Assembly: GCF_009739465.1 (NCBI RefSeq)
Contig: NZ_WHOM01000036.1
Span: forward strand, 248,001-312,000
DNA from: Streptomyces apocyni
Lineage (GTDB): Bacteria > Actinomycetota > Actinomycetes > Streptomycetales > Streptomycetaceae
Direction: 5' to 3'
DNA length: 64,000 nucleotides
The notes beneath the pieces are model-generated. The model did no database searches. It had not been told where the DNA came from and saw nothing but the letters and a program-made list of their open reading frames with translations. The position numbers were made by a program, and so were the translations under genes. The first letter of the stretch is position 1. Each line of letters opens with the position of its first letter. Of this stretch, positions 51,422 to 59,388 are shown piece by piece.

Positions 51422-52726
51422 TCAGTCGGAAGCGAAGGACTGGGCCGCCTCGGAGGTGGCGGCCTCGCGGACCGCCGTGGCGCCACCCTTGGCGGACTTG
51501 TCCGGTTGCAGGATGACGCTCTCCAGGGACGACGGCGCCTTCGGCTCGGAGTAGTTCTGGACGCCGAAGCCGGAGTCGTACGCGGACATCGTGCGCAGGG
51601 CCTTGGCGACGCCCTCACGCGTCAGGTCCTTGTCCTTACAGGCCGTCTTCAGCGCCTCCCCGAACGTCGAGGCGGCCGTCCAGCCCGCGACGACGCCGTT
51701 GTCCAGGCCGTCCTTGGGGTAGGCCTTCGCGTAGTCGGCCGCCAGCTTGCTCGGGCCGTCCGCGGCGTCGCCGATGGGCAGCGACGGCGAGGCGACGAAG
51801 TACATCTTCTCCAGGGCCGGACCCGCCTGTGTGCCGAGCAACTGCGGGGCGAACGCCGAGTTGTTGCCGATGATCGGGACCTTGAGCCCGCTCGCGGCCG
51901 CGACACCGACCAGCGAGGCCGCCTGCGCCGGTCCCGCGCTCAGCACGATCGCCTTGACCTTCGCCTGCTTCAACGCCGCCACCTGCGCGGACATATCGCT
52001 GTCGGTGGGCTTGATCTTCTGCTCGACGATCGAGAGGCCGGACTCCTTCGCCATGTGCCGCGAGCCCTCGAGCGCGTTCTCGCCGTAGTCGCCCTCGAAG
52101 TACACATGACCGATCTTGTCGCCCTTCTTGACACCCTTCTCCTTCATCAGGAAGTCGATCGCGTTGATCGTCTCGATGTCGTACGTGGAGCCGATGACCC
52201 GGATGTACTCGCTGCCGAGGAGCGCCGCCGACCAGGCCTGCGGCACGATGAGCGCTTTGCTGTCCTCGTTGCGCTTCTTGACCGCGGCGACGAAGGGCGA
52301 GCCGATGAACTGGGCGTAGCCGAGGACCTTCGGCTCCAGTTCGGTGTAGGCGGAGACGGCCTTCTGCGGGTCGTAGCCGTGGTCGCGCACGGTCAGCTTG
52401 AGTTGACGGCCGCAGATGCCGCCCGCCTCGTTGGTCTGCTTCACATACAGCTGCTGGGCCTGGGTGACGCTCTTGCCGAGCGTCGCGTAGACGCCGGACA
52501 TGTCCGTGAGCGCGCCCAGCGTGATCTCCTTCTCCGTCACGCCGACGCCGGTCCTCACTCCTTGCGCGTCGTCCTTGCCTTCATCCTTCGCGTCGCTGGC
52601 CTTGGAACTGCATCCGGCGGCGCCAGCGAGGGCGAGCAGCGCCGCGAGTGCGGTGGCGGTGGCCTTGGTCGTGGCCTTGGTGGTGGTCTTGGTGGTGGCC
52701 TTGGTACGCGGGGGCAGCACACTCAT
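51422..52726 (-). CDS. Branched-chain amino acid-type ABC substrate-binding lipoprotein (LivK-like)
   Basis: 434 residues. A Lys/Thr-rich n-region (TKATTKTTTKATTKATA), hydrophobic core and lipobox Cys39 (AGAAGCSS) precede a type-1 periplasmic binding fold (KEITLGALTDMSGVYATLGKSVTQAQQLYVKQTNEAGGICGRQLKL). Its ligand may be a branched amino acid, amide or urea. Last gene of the operon (minus strand); its start overlaps the permease stop by 4 bp. Confidence 0.9.
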   Translation of the reverse strand: MSVLPPRTKATTKTTTKATTKATATALAALLALAGAAGCSSKASDAKDEGKDDAQGVRTGVGVTEKEITLGALTDMSGVYATLGKSVTQAQQLYVKQTNEAGGICGRQLKLTVRDHGYDPQKAVSAYTELEPKVLGYAQFIGSPFVAAVKKRNEDSKALIVPQAWSAALLGSEYIRVIGSTYDIETINAIDFLMKEKGVKKGDKIGHVYFEGDYGENALEGSRHMAKESGLSIVEQKIKPTDSDMSAQVAALKQAKVKAIVLSAGPAQAASLVGVAAASGLKVPIIGNNSAFAPQLLGTQAGPALEKMYFVASPSLPIGDAADGPSKLAADYAKAYPKDGLDNGVVAGWTAASTFGEALKTACKDKDLTREGVAKALRTMSAYDSGFGVQNYSEPKAPSSLESVILQPDKSAKGGATAVREAATSEAAQSFASD

Positions 52727-53880
52727 CGTTTCTCTCCTGAGGTTGACATCGTGGTGCGCCGGGCGACGAGCCTGATCAGGCCGCCTGGCAGGAAGAGCAC
52801 GACCGCCACGACGGCGGCGCCGTACAGGTACGCGGAGGCCTCGCCCGGGCTGACCCCGCCCGTTCCCGGGGTGGCGACCAGCGGCAGGGCGTCGCTGTAG
52901 CGGGTGAGGACCTGCGGCAGCATCGAGACGAAGACGGCTCCCACCACGGCTCCCCCGACCGAGCCGAGCCCCCCGATGACGATCATGGCGAGGTACTGGA
53001 GCGAGACGACCATGCCGAACTGCGAGGGCGTGACGTTCTGGAAGACCAGCGCGAGCAATACCCCCGCCAGGCCCGCGTACATCGAGGACAGGACGAAGAC
53101 GGCGGCCCGGTAACGGGCGACCGGCACGCCCATCACGCCCGCCGCGATGCGGTGGTCGCGGATGGCGTTCATGGCGCGTCCCGGGCGGCCCCGCAGCACT
53201 CCGCGGGCGAACAGGGCGCAGCCGAGCAGCAAGGCGAGACCGACGTACCAGAGCTTCTCGGCCGAGCCGAACGGGACCCCGGCGACGAGGAGTTCGGAGC
53301 GGTCGAAGCCGAAGCCGAACAGATTCAGGGCGGGCACCTCGCGGCCCAGGGCGCCGCCGGTCAGATCGGTGGCGTTGTCGATGACGTGCAGGCCGATGAC
53401 GATCAGGGCGAGGGTGGCGATACCGAGGTACGCGCCACGCAGCCGTCCGGCGATCGGGCTGAAGAGCCCACCCGCGAGCCCGGTCAGCACGACCGCGAGG
53501 AGCGCGGCGAGCCAGGTGGGCAGGCCCAGGCCCGTATAGCGGCCCTCGCTGTCACCTGCCAGGGCGGTGTAGCCGTACGCGCCGACGGCCAGGAAGAAGG
53601 CGTGTCCCATGGAGAGCTGGCCGGTGGAGCCGGTCAGCAGGTTGAGGCCGATGGCGCCGATCGCGGCGGCCATGGCGAACAGGCCCGCCTGGAGCCAGAA
53701 GGTGTCCAGATAGAACGGCAGCGCGAGCAGCAGCAGCGCCCCCGCGACCCATCCGTAGCCGCCCGGCCGGGTGAGGGGCCGGGGCACCCGCGTGGCGGTC
53801 TTGGCGGCGGCCCGCAGGGGCGGAACGTTCTGCTTCTGCTTCTGCTTCTGGTTCTGGTTCTGGTCGGTGATGTCAGACAC
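52723..53880 (-). CDS. Branched-chain amino acid-type ABC permease (LivM-like)
   Basis: 385 residues, about ten membrane segments, LivM motifs GLNLLTGSTGQLSMGHAFFLAVGAYGYTAL and GRAMNAIRDHRIAAGVMGVPVARYR. N-terminus carries a Gln/Lys/Asn repeat (QNQNQKQKQKQN) from a 6-bp tandem repeat. Overlaps the LivH-like gene by 8 bp. Confidence 0.92.
   Translation of the reverse strand: MSDITDQNQNQKQKQKQNVPPLRAAAKTATRVPRPLTRPGGYGWVAGALLLLALPFYLDTFWLQAGLFAMAAAIGAIGLNLLTGSTGQLSMGHAFFLAVGAYGYTALAGDSEGRYTGLGLPTWLAALLAVVLTGLAGGLFSPIAGRLRGAYLGIATLALIVIGLHVIDNATDLTGGALGREVPALNLFGFGFDRSELLVAGVPFGSAEKLWYVGLALLLGCALFARGVLRGRPGRAMNAIRDHRIAAGVMGVPVARYRAAVFVLSSMYAGLAGVLLALVFQNVTPSQFGMVVSLQYLAMIVIGGLGSVGGAVVGAVFVSMLPQVLTRYSDALPLVATPGTGGVSPGEASAYLYGAAVVAVVLFLPGGLIRLVARRTTMSTSGEKR
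53828..53863 (+). repeat. 6-bp tandem repeat (TTCTGS, six units) in the LivM-like gene
   Basis: Three TTCTGC then three TTCTGG units in the 5' end of the permease gene, encoding Gln-Lys/Gln-Asn pairs before the first helix. Confidence 0.85.
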
Positions 53881-54763
53881 GGGCCAGCTCCTTCGTGCCG
53901 AACAGTCCGGCGGGGCGCAGCAGGAGGATGGCGACCATCACCAGATAGGGCGCGAGTTCCCCAAGCCCCCTGCCGAGGAAGGTCAGGTCCCCCTGATAGC
54001 CGGTGGCGAGCGACTCGGTGACTCCGACGATGAGTCCACCGACGAGGGCACCGGTGGTGGAGTCGAGTCCACCGAGTATCGCGGCCGGGAAGGCCTTCAT
54101 CGCCACCTGTGCGGTGGATTTCTCCAGACCCGGGGTCGGGAAGACGGTCAGGAACAGGGCGGCGACGGCGGCCAGTCCGCCCGCCACCGCCCAGGCGCCG
54201 AGTGAGACCCGGCCGAGCCGGATGCCCATCAGGGCCGCGGTCCCGGCGTTCTCCGCCGCCGCCCGCATCGCCACCCCCCAGGAGGTGTAGCGGAAGGCCA
54301 GCAGGAACGCGGTGATCAGCAGTCCGGCGGCGAGCAGCGCCGCCACCCGGGTCTGGGCGAGGGAGACCGCGCCGATGGTGAGCACCCGATCGCCCCACGG
54401 GTCGCCGACACTGAGGATGTCGGTGCCCAGACGGCGTCCGATGTCGGCGACCAGCATGATGTCGACGCCGATGGTGACGATGGCCAGCACACTGTGGTCC
54501 GCGCCCCGGTAGCGGCGCATCACCAGGAACTCGATGGCCGCGCCGACCAGCGCGGCCCCGGCGATACCGGTGAGCAGCGCGAGCCAGAAGCCGATGTCGT
54601 CGCTGAGTACGGCGGTGATGTAGCCGCCCGCGAGGAGCAGCGAGGCGTGGGCGAAGTTGACGACCTCGGTCGCGCGGAAGATCACCACGAAGCCGAGGGC
54701 GATCAGGGCGTACACGGAGCCCAACGAGATGCCGTTCAGCAGCAGTTCGATGAAGATCGTCAC
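53873..54763 (-). CDS. Branched-chain amino acid-type ABC permease (LivH-like)
   Basis: 296 residues; LivH motifs LLNGISLGSVYALIALGFVVIFRATEVVNFAHAS at the N-terminus and GLDSTTGALVGGLIVGVTESLATGY. GTG at 54763 overlaps the ATPase stop by 4 bp. Partner of the LivM-like permease. Confidence 0.93.
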   Translation of the reverse strand: MTIFIELLLNGISLGSVYALIALGFVVIFRATEVVNFAHASLLLAGGYITAVLSDDIGFWLALLTGIAGAALVGAAIEFLVMRRYRGADHSVLAIVTIGVDIMLVADIGRRLGTDILSVGDPWGDRVLTIGAVSLAQTRVAALLAAGLLITAFLLAFRYTSWGVAMRAAAENAGTAALMGIRLGRVSLGAWAVAGGLAAVAALFLTVFPTPGLEKSTAQVAMKAFPAAILGGLDSTTGALVGGLIVGVTESLATGYQGDLTFLGRGLGELAPYLVMVAILLLRPAGLFGTKELARV

Positions 54764-55617
54764 GAGGCGGCCTCCCCGTCCCGCTGCGCGTGCTGCTCCC
54801 CGTCTTGCTCCCCGTCTTGCTCCCCGTCTTGCTCCGCGTGCGCTGGTTCGTCCTCGCCGAGGTAGGCGCGGATGACCGCGGGGTCGTTCTGCACGTCGGC
54901 GGGGGCGCCGCCCGCGATGCGGCGGCCGAAGTCGAGTACGGTCACCGCGTCGGCGAGCCGCATCACCACGCCCATGTCGTGTTCGACCAGGACGATCGAG
55001 ATGCCGAGGCTGTCCCGGACCCCGGCGATGACCGCCGCGGTGCGCCGCCGTTCGTCGGCGGTCATCCCCGCCACCGGCTCGTCCAGGAGCAGCAGTTCGG
55101 GCTCCATGCACAGGGCGCGGCCCAGCTCGGCCAGCTTCTGCTGCCCGTACGGCAGTGATCCGGCCGGGCGGTCGAGCTGGTCCTCCAAGCCGACGAACGC
55201 GGCGATCTCCCGTACCCGGGCCCGGTGGCGCGCCTCCTCGCGGGCGGCGGACGGCAGCCGCAGCCCGGCCGCGACGAATCCGGTACGGGTGAGGCGGTGA
55301 CGGCCGAGCAGCAGGCTGTCGGCGACCGTGGCGCGCGGTGGCAGGGCGAGGTTCTGGAAGGTGCGCGCGATCCCGAGTCCGGCGATACGGTGCGGAGGCA
55401 TCCCGGTGAGCTCGTGCGCGCCGAACCGTACGCTGCCGGAGGTGGCCCGGTAGACGCCGGACAGGACGTTGAAGCAGGTGGACTTTCCGGCGCCGTTGGG
55501 GCCGATCACGGCGTGTACGGTGCCGGGGTCCACGGTGAAATTCACCTGGTCCAGTGCGGTGAGACCGGCGAACCGTACGGTCACATCCCGCACTTGTAGG
55601 GGCACAGCGGTGGTCAT
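54760..55617 (-). CDS. ABC ATPase (LivG-like) with acidic repeat tail
   Basis: 285 residues. Walker A GPNGAGKS, signature LPYGQQKLAELGRAL, Walker B LLLLDEPVAGM, H-loop LVEHDMGVVM. After the normal LivG end (IRAYLGEDEP) comes EQDGEQDGEQDGEQ from 12-bp repeats. ATG at 55617 shares one base with the LivF-like stop. Confidence 0.93.
   Translation of the reverse strand: MTTAVPLQVRDVTVRFAGLTALDQVNFTVDPGTVHAVIGPNGAGKSTCFNVLSGVYRATSGSVRFGAHELTGMPPHRIAGLGIARTFQNLALPPRATVADSLLLGRHRLTRTGFVAAGLRLPSAAREEARHRARVREIAAFVGLEDQLDRPAGSLPYGQQKLAELGRALCMEPELLLLDEPVAGMTADERRRTAAVIAGVRDSLGISIVLVEHDMGVVMRLADAVTVLDFGRRIAGGAPADVQNDPAVIRAYLGEDEPAHAEQDGEQDGEQDGEQHAQRDGEAAS
54795..54830 (+). repeat. 12-bp tandem repeat (three units) in the LivG-like gene
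   Basis: GCTCCCCGTCTT three times, giving the GEQD repeat of the ATPase tail. Confidence 0.85.
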
Positions 55618-56423
55618 CAGCCCTCCCAGCGGGACAGGACGGGGTGCGTGGTGTCGGCCTGGGACGCGTCGGCGGCGGCGTCCTCGTCGACCACGCCGAG
55701 GTAGCGGCGGCGTACCTCGTCGGACGCGGCGAGCTCGTCCGCCGGGCCGGACAGCGTGATCTCGCCGACCTCCAGGACGTAGGCGTAGGAGGCCAGCCGC
55801 AGGGCGAGTGCGGCGTTCTGCTCGACGAGCAGAACGGAGGTGCCCTGGCTGTTGATCTCCCTGATGGTGTCGGCGATCCGGGCGGCCATCAGTGGGGCGA
55901 GACCGAGCGAGGGCTCGTCGAGCAGCAGCAGCCTCGGCGAGGCCATCAGGGCGCGGCCGACGGCGAGCATCTGCTGTTCGCCACCGGAGAGCAGTCCGGC
56001 GCGCTGCCCGGAGCGTTCGGCGAGGACCGGGAAGAGCTCGCGGACCCGGCGCAGGGCGGCGGCCTTCGCCGGCCGGTCGCCGCGGGAACCGAGCGCTCCG
56101 GCGCGCAGGTTGTCGTCGACCGTCATCCGGGCGAAGACCTGGCGGCCCTCGGGGACCTGGGACACTCCGGCGGCGACCACGCGGTCCGGTGGCAGGCTGT
56201 GCAGCGGCCGTCCGCCGAAGTGCACGGTGCCCCCGGTGACGGCTCCGCCGTGGAAGGACAGTGCCCGCGAGATGGCTCGTAGCAGCGTGGACTTTCCGGC
56301 GCCGTTGCCGCCGAGGACCGTGACCACGCTGCCTTCGGGTACCTCCAGTGACACCGCGCGCAGGGCCCGTACCGGGCCGTAGCCCACCACCAGGTCCCGT
56401 ACTTCGAGTGCGGCACCTCCCAT
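55617..56423 (-). CDS. ABC ATPase (LivF-like)
   Basis: 268 residues. Walker A GGNGAGKS, signature LLSGGEQQMLAVGRAL, Walker B LLLLDEPSLGLAP, H-loop LLVEQNAALAL. First gene of the Liv operon on the minus strand, ATG at 56423 after GGGGAG. Divergent from the PucR-type regulator gene, with a 202-bp intergenic region as the likely control site. Confidence 0.93.
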   Translation of the reverse strand: MGGAALEVRDLVVGYGPVRALRAVSLEVPEGSVVTVLGGNGAGKSTLLRAISRALSFHGGAVTGGTVHFGGRPLHSLPPDRVVAAGVSQVPEGRQVFARMTVDDNLRAGALGSRGDRPAKAAALRRVRELFPVLAERSGQRAGLLSGGEQQMLAVGRALMASPRLLLLDEPSLGLAPLMAARIADTIREINSQGTSVLLVEQNAALALRLASYAYVLEVGEITLSGPADELAASDEVRRRYLGVVDEDAAADASQADTTHPVLSRWEG

Positions 56424-56625
56424 GACTCCCCTTCCTCTGCTCTCGTCTGCCTTCTTCGACGGCGTTCGATGGCGCACAGACCAGCACCGACCAGTCGGTA
56501 TGTCTACGCCCCGTGGCTGAATCGCTGCCCGTGACCAGCGGGTGCGGCGGCGGGTTGTGCACGCGCACAACGCCCTGTGTCAGGGGTCTGCCGCTGGCCG
56601 GGAACAGGTGGCATGCTCCGGGGCT

Positions 56626-57828
56626 ATGGGTGGGCGCAGACCCCGTACGGGGCATGAGTGGAAGGTGCTCGCTGAGGCGTGCGAGACGCTTCTCGATGGC
56701 CTTCCCGACCTGGTGGACGACTACCTGCGACTGCTCGCCGAGCACTCGCTGACGTACGGGCGGGTCATCCCGTACGACCAGCACTGGCAGGAGGCCGAGG
56801 AGGCGATCCGGATCGGCGTGACGGCGATCCGGGCGCCCCGTGGATCGCCGCGCCGGGACCTGGAACACGCCCAGTGGCTCGGGCGGCACCGGGCGCAGCA
56901 GGGGCTGCCGCTCGACCTGCTGGTGCACGCGTACCGGCAGGCGGGGCGGCTGGTGTGGGAGGCGTTGCTGGAGGCCACGTCGGCGCGGCAGCCGGAGCGG
57001 CTGGCCGTACTGATGCGGTCGTCGACGATGGTGTGGTCGGCGGTCGACGAGCAGGCGGACACCGTATCGGAGGCGTACCGGGCGACCGAGCTGGAGCTGC
57101 GGCGGCGTACCGACGAACGGCTCCAGGCGCTCCTTGACGCGCTCCTGGAGGGCCGTCAGGGGCCTGAGCTCACCTCACGGGCGGCGGCGGGCCTGGATCT
57201 GCCCGAGCACGGCCGGTACGCGGTGGTGGTGCTGCCGCTTGAGCGGCGCGACGGGCGGGAGCCCCTGCACCGGCTGATCCAGGGCACCGGCATGCGGTTC
57301 ATGTGGCGGATGCGGGCGGACTGCGAGGTGGGGGTGGTGGCGATGGCCGCGGACACCGGGCTCGACGCGGTCGCCGATCTGCTCGCCGTGGGCTGTCCCG
57401 GGCCCGGTGGGGTCAGCCCGGTCGTGGAGGGTCTCGCCGAGCTGGGGCGGGCGCGTCGGCTGGCCGAGCTGGCGCTGCGTACCTGCCCACCGGACGCTAC
57501 GGAGATCGCCCGCCTGGACCGGCGGATGCCGACCGCGCTGGTGGTCAGCCAGCCGGACCTGGCGGGGCGGCTGGTGTCGGACGTGTTCGGCGCGTTGCTG
57601 GAGCTGGACCCCACGGACCGGACGGTGCTCCTGGAGACGCTGGACGCGTGGCTGGAGTGTGAGGGCTCCGCGGGCCGGGCGGCCAGCCGCCTCTACTGCC
57701 ACCGCAACACGGTCTTCAACCGCCTGCGGCGGCTGGAGCAGCTGACGGGGCGGGCGCTGTCCCGCCCCCGGGACCTGACGGAAATGACCTTGGCCCTGGA
57801 CGCACACCGGCTGTCGCCGAGCGGCTGA
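56626..57828 (+). CDS. PucR-type transcriptional regulator
   Basis: 400 residues. The C-terminal helix-turn-helix (LETLDAWLECEGSAGRAASRLYCHRNTVFNRLRRLEQLTGRALSRPRDL) is the PucR/CdaR type; the central region (~200-330) is a GGDEF-like ligand domain, and the N-terminal ~180 residues are helical (RsbRD-like). ATG at 56626 lies eight bases after CATGCT with no ribosome-binding site and may be leaderless. Divergent from the Liv operon, so it probably controls nutrient uptake by it. Confidence 0.87.
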   Translation: MGGRRPRTGHEWKVLAEACETLLDGLPDLVDDYLRLLAEHSLTYGRVIPYDQHWQEAEEAIRIGVTAIRAPRGSPRRDLEHAQWLGRHRAQQGLPLDLLVHAYRQAGRLVWEALLEATSARQPERLAVLMRSSTMVWSAVDEQADTVSEAYRATELELRRRTDERLQALLDALLEGRQGPELTSRAAAGLDLPEHGRYAVVVLPLERRDGREPLHRLIQGTGMRFMWRMRADCEVGVVAMAADTGLDAVADLLAVGCPGPGGVSPVVEGLAELGRARRLAELALRTCPPDATEIARLDRRMPTALVVSQPDLAGRLVSDVFGALLELDPTDRTVLLETLDAWLECEGSAGRAASRLYCHRNTVFNRLRRLEQLTGRALSRPRDLTEMTLALDAHRLSPSG

Positions 57829-57868
57829 GGGGGGCGCCCGGGCTCGGGCGTGGGGCGCCTGCGGCGGG

Positions 57869-58042
57869 CTTCTCCCCCACCCCGCCCCTTCCCGTAACTG
57901 GGGCTCCGCCCCAGACCCCGGTCCTCAATCGCCGGACGGGCTGAAGATTTCAGCCCGTCCGGCGATTGAGGACGAGCCCCAAGGGCGATCGGGGGGCCTG
58001 GGGGCTTGCCCCCAGTTTCGGGAAGGGGCGGGGTAGGGGAAG
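57869..58042. repeat. Nested palindromic repeat element between convergent genes
   Basis: Core: perfect 25-bp arms (57921-57945 and 57949-57973) separated by GAT. Outer arms (~44 and 42 bp; 57869-57912 and 58001-58042) are complementary with a few mismatches. Sequences of this type (rich in TCAATCGCCGGACGGGCT) recur in Streptomyces genomes at gene ends. It likely acts as a bidirectional terminator for the PucR-type and glycerate kinase genes. Confidence 0.85.
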
Positions 58043-58061
58043 AATCCCTGACCCGCAGCCC

Positions 58062-59231
58062 CTAGACCAGCACGTCCCCCGCGATCCGCTCCGCGACCCG
58101 CTCCAGGATCGGCCCCGCATCGGCGATGCAGCGCGCCACATCCGGCTCGACCTCCGTCAGCGGGTACGCCCGCCGGATGCCCGCCGCCGCGAGCGCGTCG
58201 GCAGACAGCGCGAGGCGGCCGCAGACAGCGACGACCGGGACCCCCGCCGCACGCGCCGCCGCCGCGACGCCCGCAGGAGCCTTGCCGTGCAGCGTCTGCT
58301 CGTCGAGCGAGCCCTCACCGGTGATGACGAGGTCGGCCCGCGCGAGGGCCGGAGCGAAGCCCAGGACGTCGAGCATCACGTCGATGCCGGGACGGAACCG
58401 CGCGTCGAGCCCGACGAGCGCCCCGTACCCGATGCCACCCGCCGCCCCGGCGCCCGGCGCCTGAGCGCAGGTGGCCGCCTTGGGGCCGACGGCCTTCTCC
58501 AGGACGACGGCGAAGTGCGCCAGCGCGGCGTCGAGCGCCCGCACATCGTCAGGGCTCGCCCCCTTCTGCGGCCCGTACACCGCGGGCGCGCCCTTCGGCC
58601 CGGTCAGCGGATTGTCGACATCGCTGGCGAGGATGAGGTCCACATCGGCCAGCCGCGGGTCGAGCCCCGAGAGGTCAGCGGTGGCCAGATCACGCAGCGG
58701 ACCGCCGCCGGGGGCGACCGGCTGTCCGTCCGCGTCCAGGAAGCGCGCCCCGAGCGCGGCCAGCATCCCGGCGCCGCCGTCGGTGGTGGCGCTGCCACCG
58801 ACACCGAAGACGATCGTCCGGGCCCCGGCCTCCAGCGCCGCGAGCAGCAGTTCGCCGGAGCCGTATGTGCTGGACGTGAGCGGCGCGAAGACGCCGTCGG
58901 GCAGCAGCTGGAGGCCGGAGGCCTCGGCCATCTCCACCACCGCGGTGTCTCCGCGCAGCGCGTACGCGGCGGTGACCTCGCTGCCGAGCGGCCCGGTGAC
59001 CCGTACCTCCCGGCGCTCGAAACCGCCCGCCACCGCGGCCGCCACCGTGCCGTCGCCGCCGTCCGCCACGGGCAGCGCCTCGACCTGGACCCCTGGCGCC
59101 ACCCGGCGCAGCCCGGCCGTCACCCGCTCGGCGACCTGCACGGCCGTCAGCGAGCCCTTGAACTTGTCCGCGGCGATCAGCACCCGCCGTGTCTCGGTGC
59201 TTTCCGTCGCCACCGCTGCAGCGTCAGCCAC
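58062..59231 (-). CDS. Glycerate 2-kinase
   Basis: 389 residues. Family signatures: VLIAADKFKGSLTAVQVAERV, LPVADGGDGTVAAAV, FGVGGSATTDGGAGMLAALGARFLD, GAAGGIGYGAL and DLVITGEGSLDEQTLHGKAP. Phosphorylates glycerate at C2 with ATP, linking glyoxylate or photorespiratory-type metabolism to glycolysis, which fits glyoxylate release by the EMC pathway (weak link). GTG at 59231 follows AAGGGG; a longer frame to 59270 is less likely. Confidence 0.9.
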   Translation of the reverse strand: MADAAAVATESTETRRVLIAADKFKGSLTAVQVAERVTAGLRRVAPGVQVEALPVADGGDGTVAAAVAGGFERREVRVTGPLGSEVTAAYALRGDTAVVEMAEASGLQLLPDGVFAPLTSSTYGSGELLLAALEAGARTIVFGVGGSATTDGGAGMLAALGARFLDADGQPVAPGGGPLRDLATADLSGLDPRLADVDLILASDVDNPLTGPKGAPAVYGPQKGASPDDVRALDAALAHFAVVLEKAVGPKAATCAQAPGAGAAGGIGYGALVGLDARFRPGIDVMLDVLGFAPALARADLVITGEGSLDEQTLHGKAPAGVAAAARAAGVPVVAVCGRLALSADALAAAGIRRAYPLTEVEPDVARCIADAGPILERVAERIAGDVLV

Positions 59232-59388
59232 CTTGGAATCCCCTTGCTCTCTGGGCCTTGCTCGCGTCAAGGCAGTCGCGCCGCTGCGACTTTAACCTCA
59301 GGCGCCGCCCGCTGCCCATGGCCGCCCTCACGGTGAGACGGCGCGCCCCCCGGAAGAAACCGGAGATTTCCCACCATAGTGGGATGGC

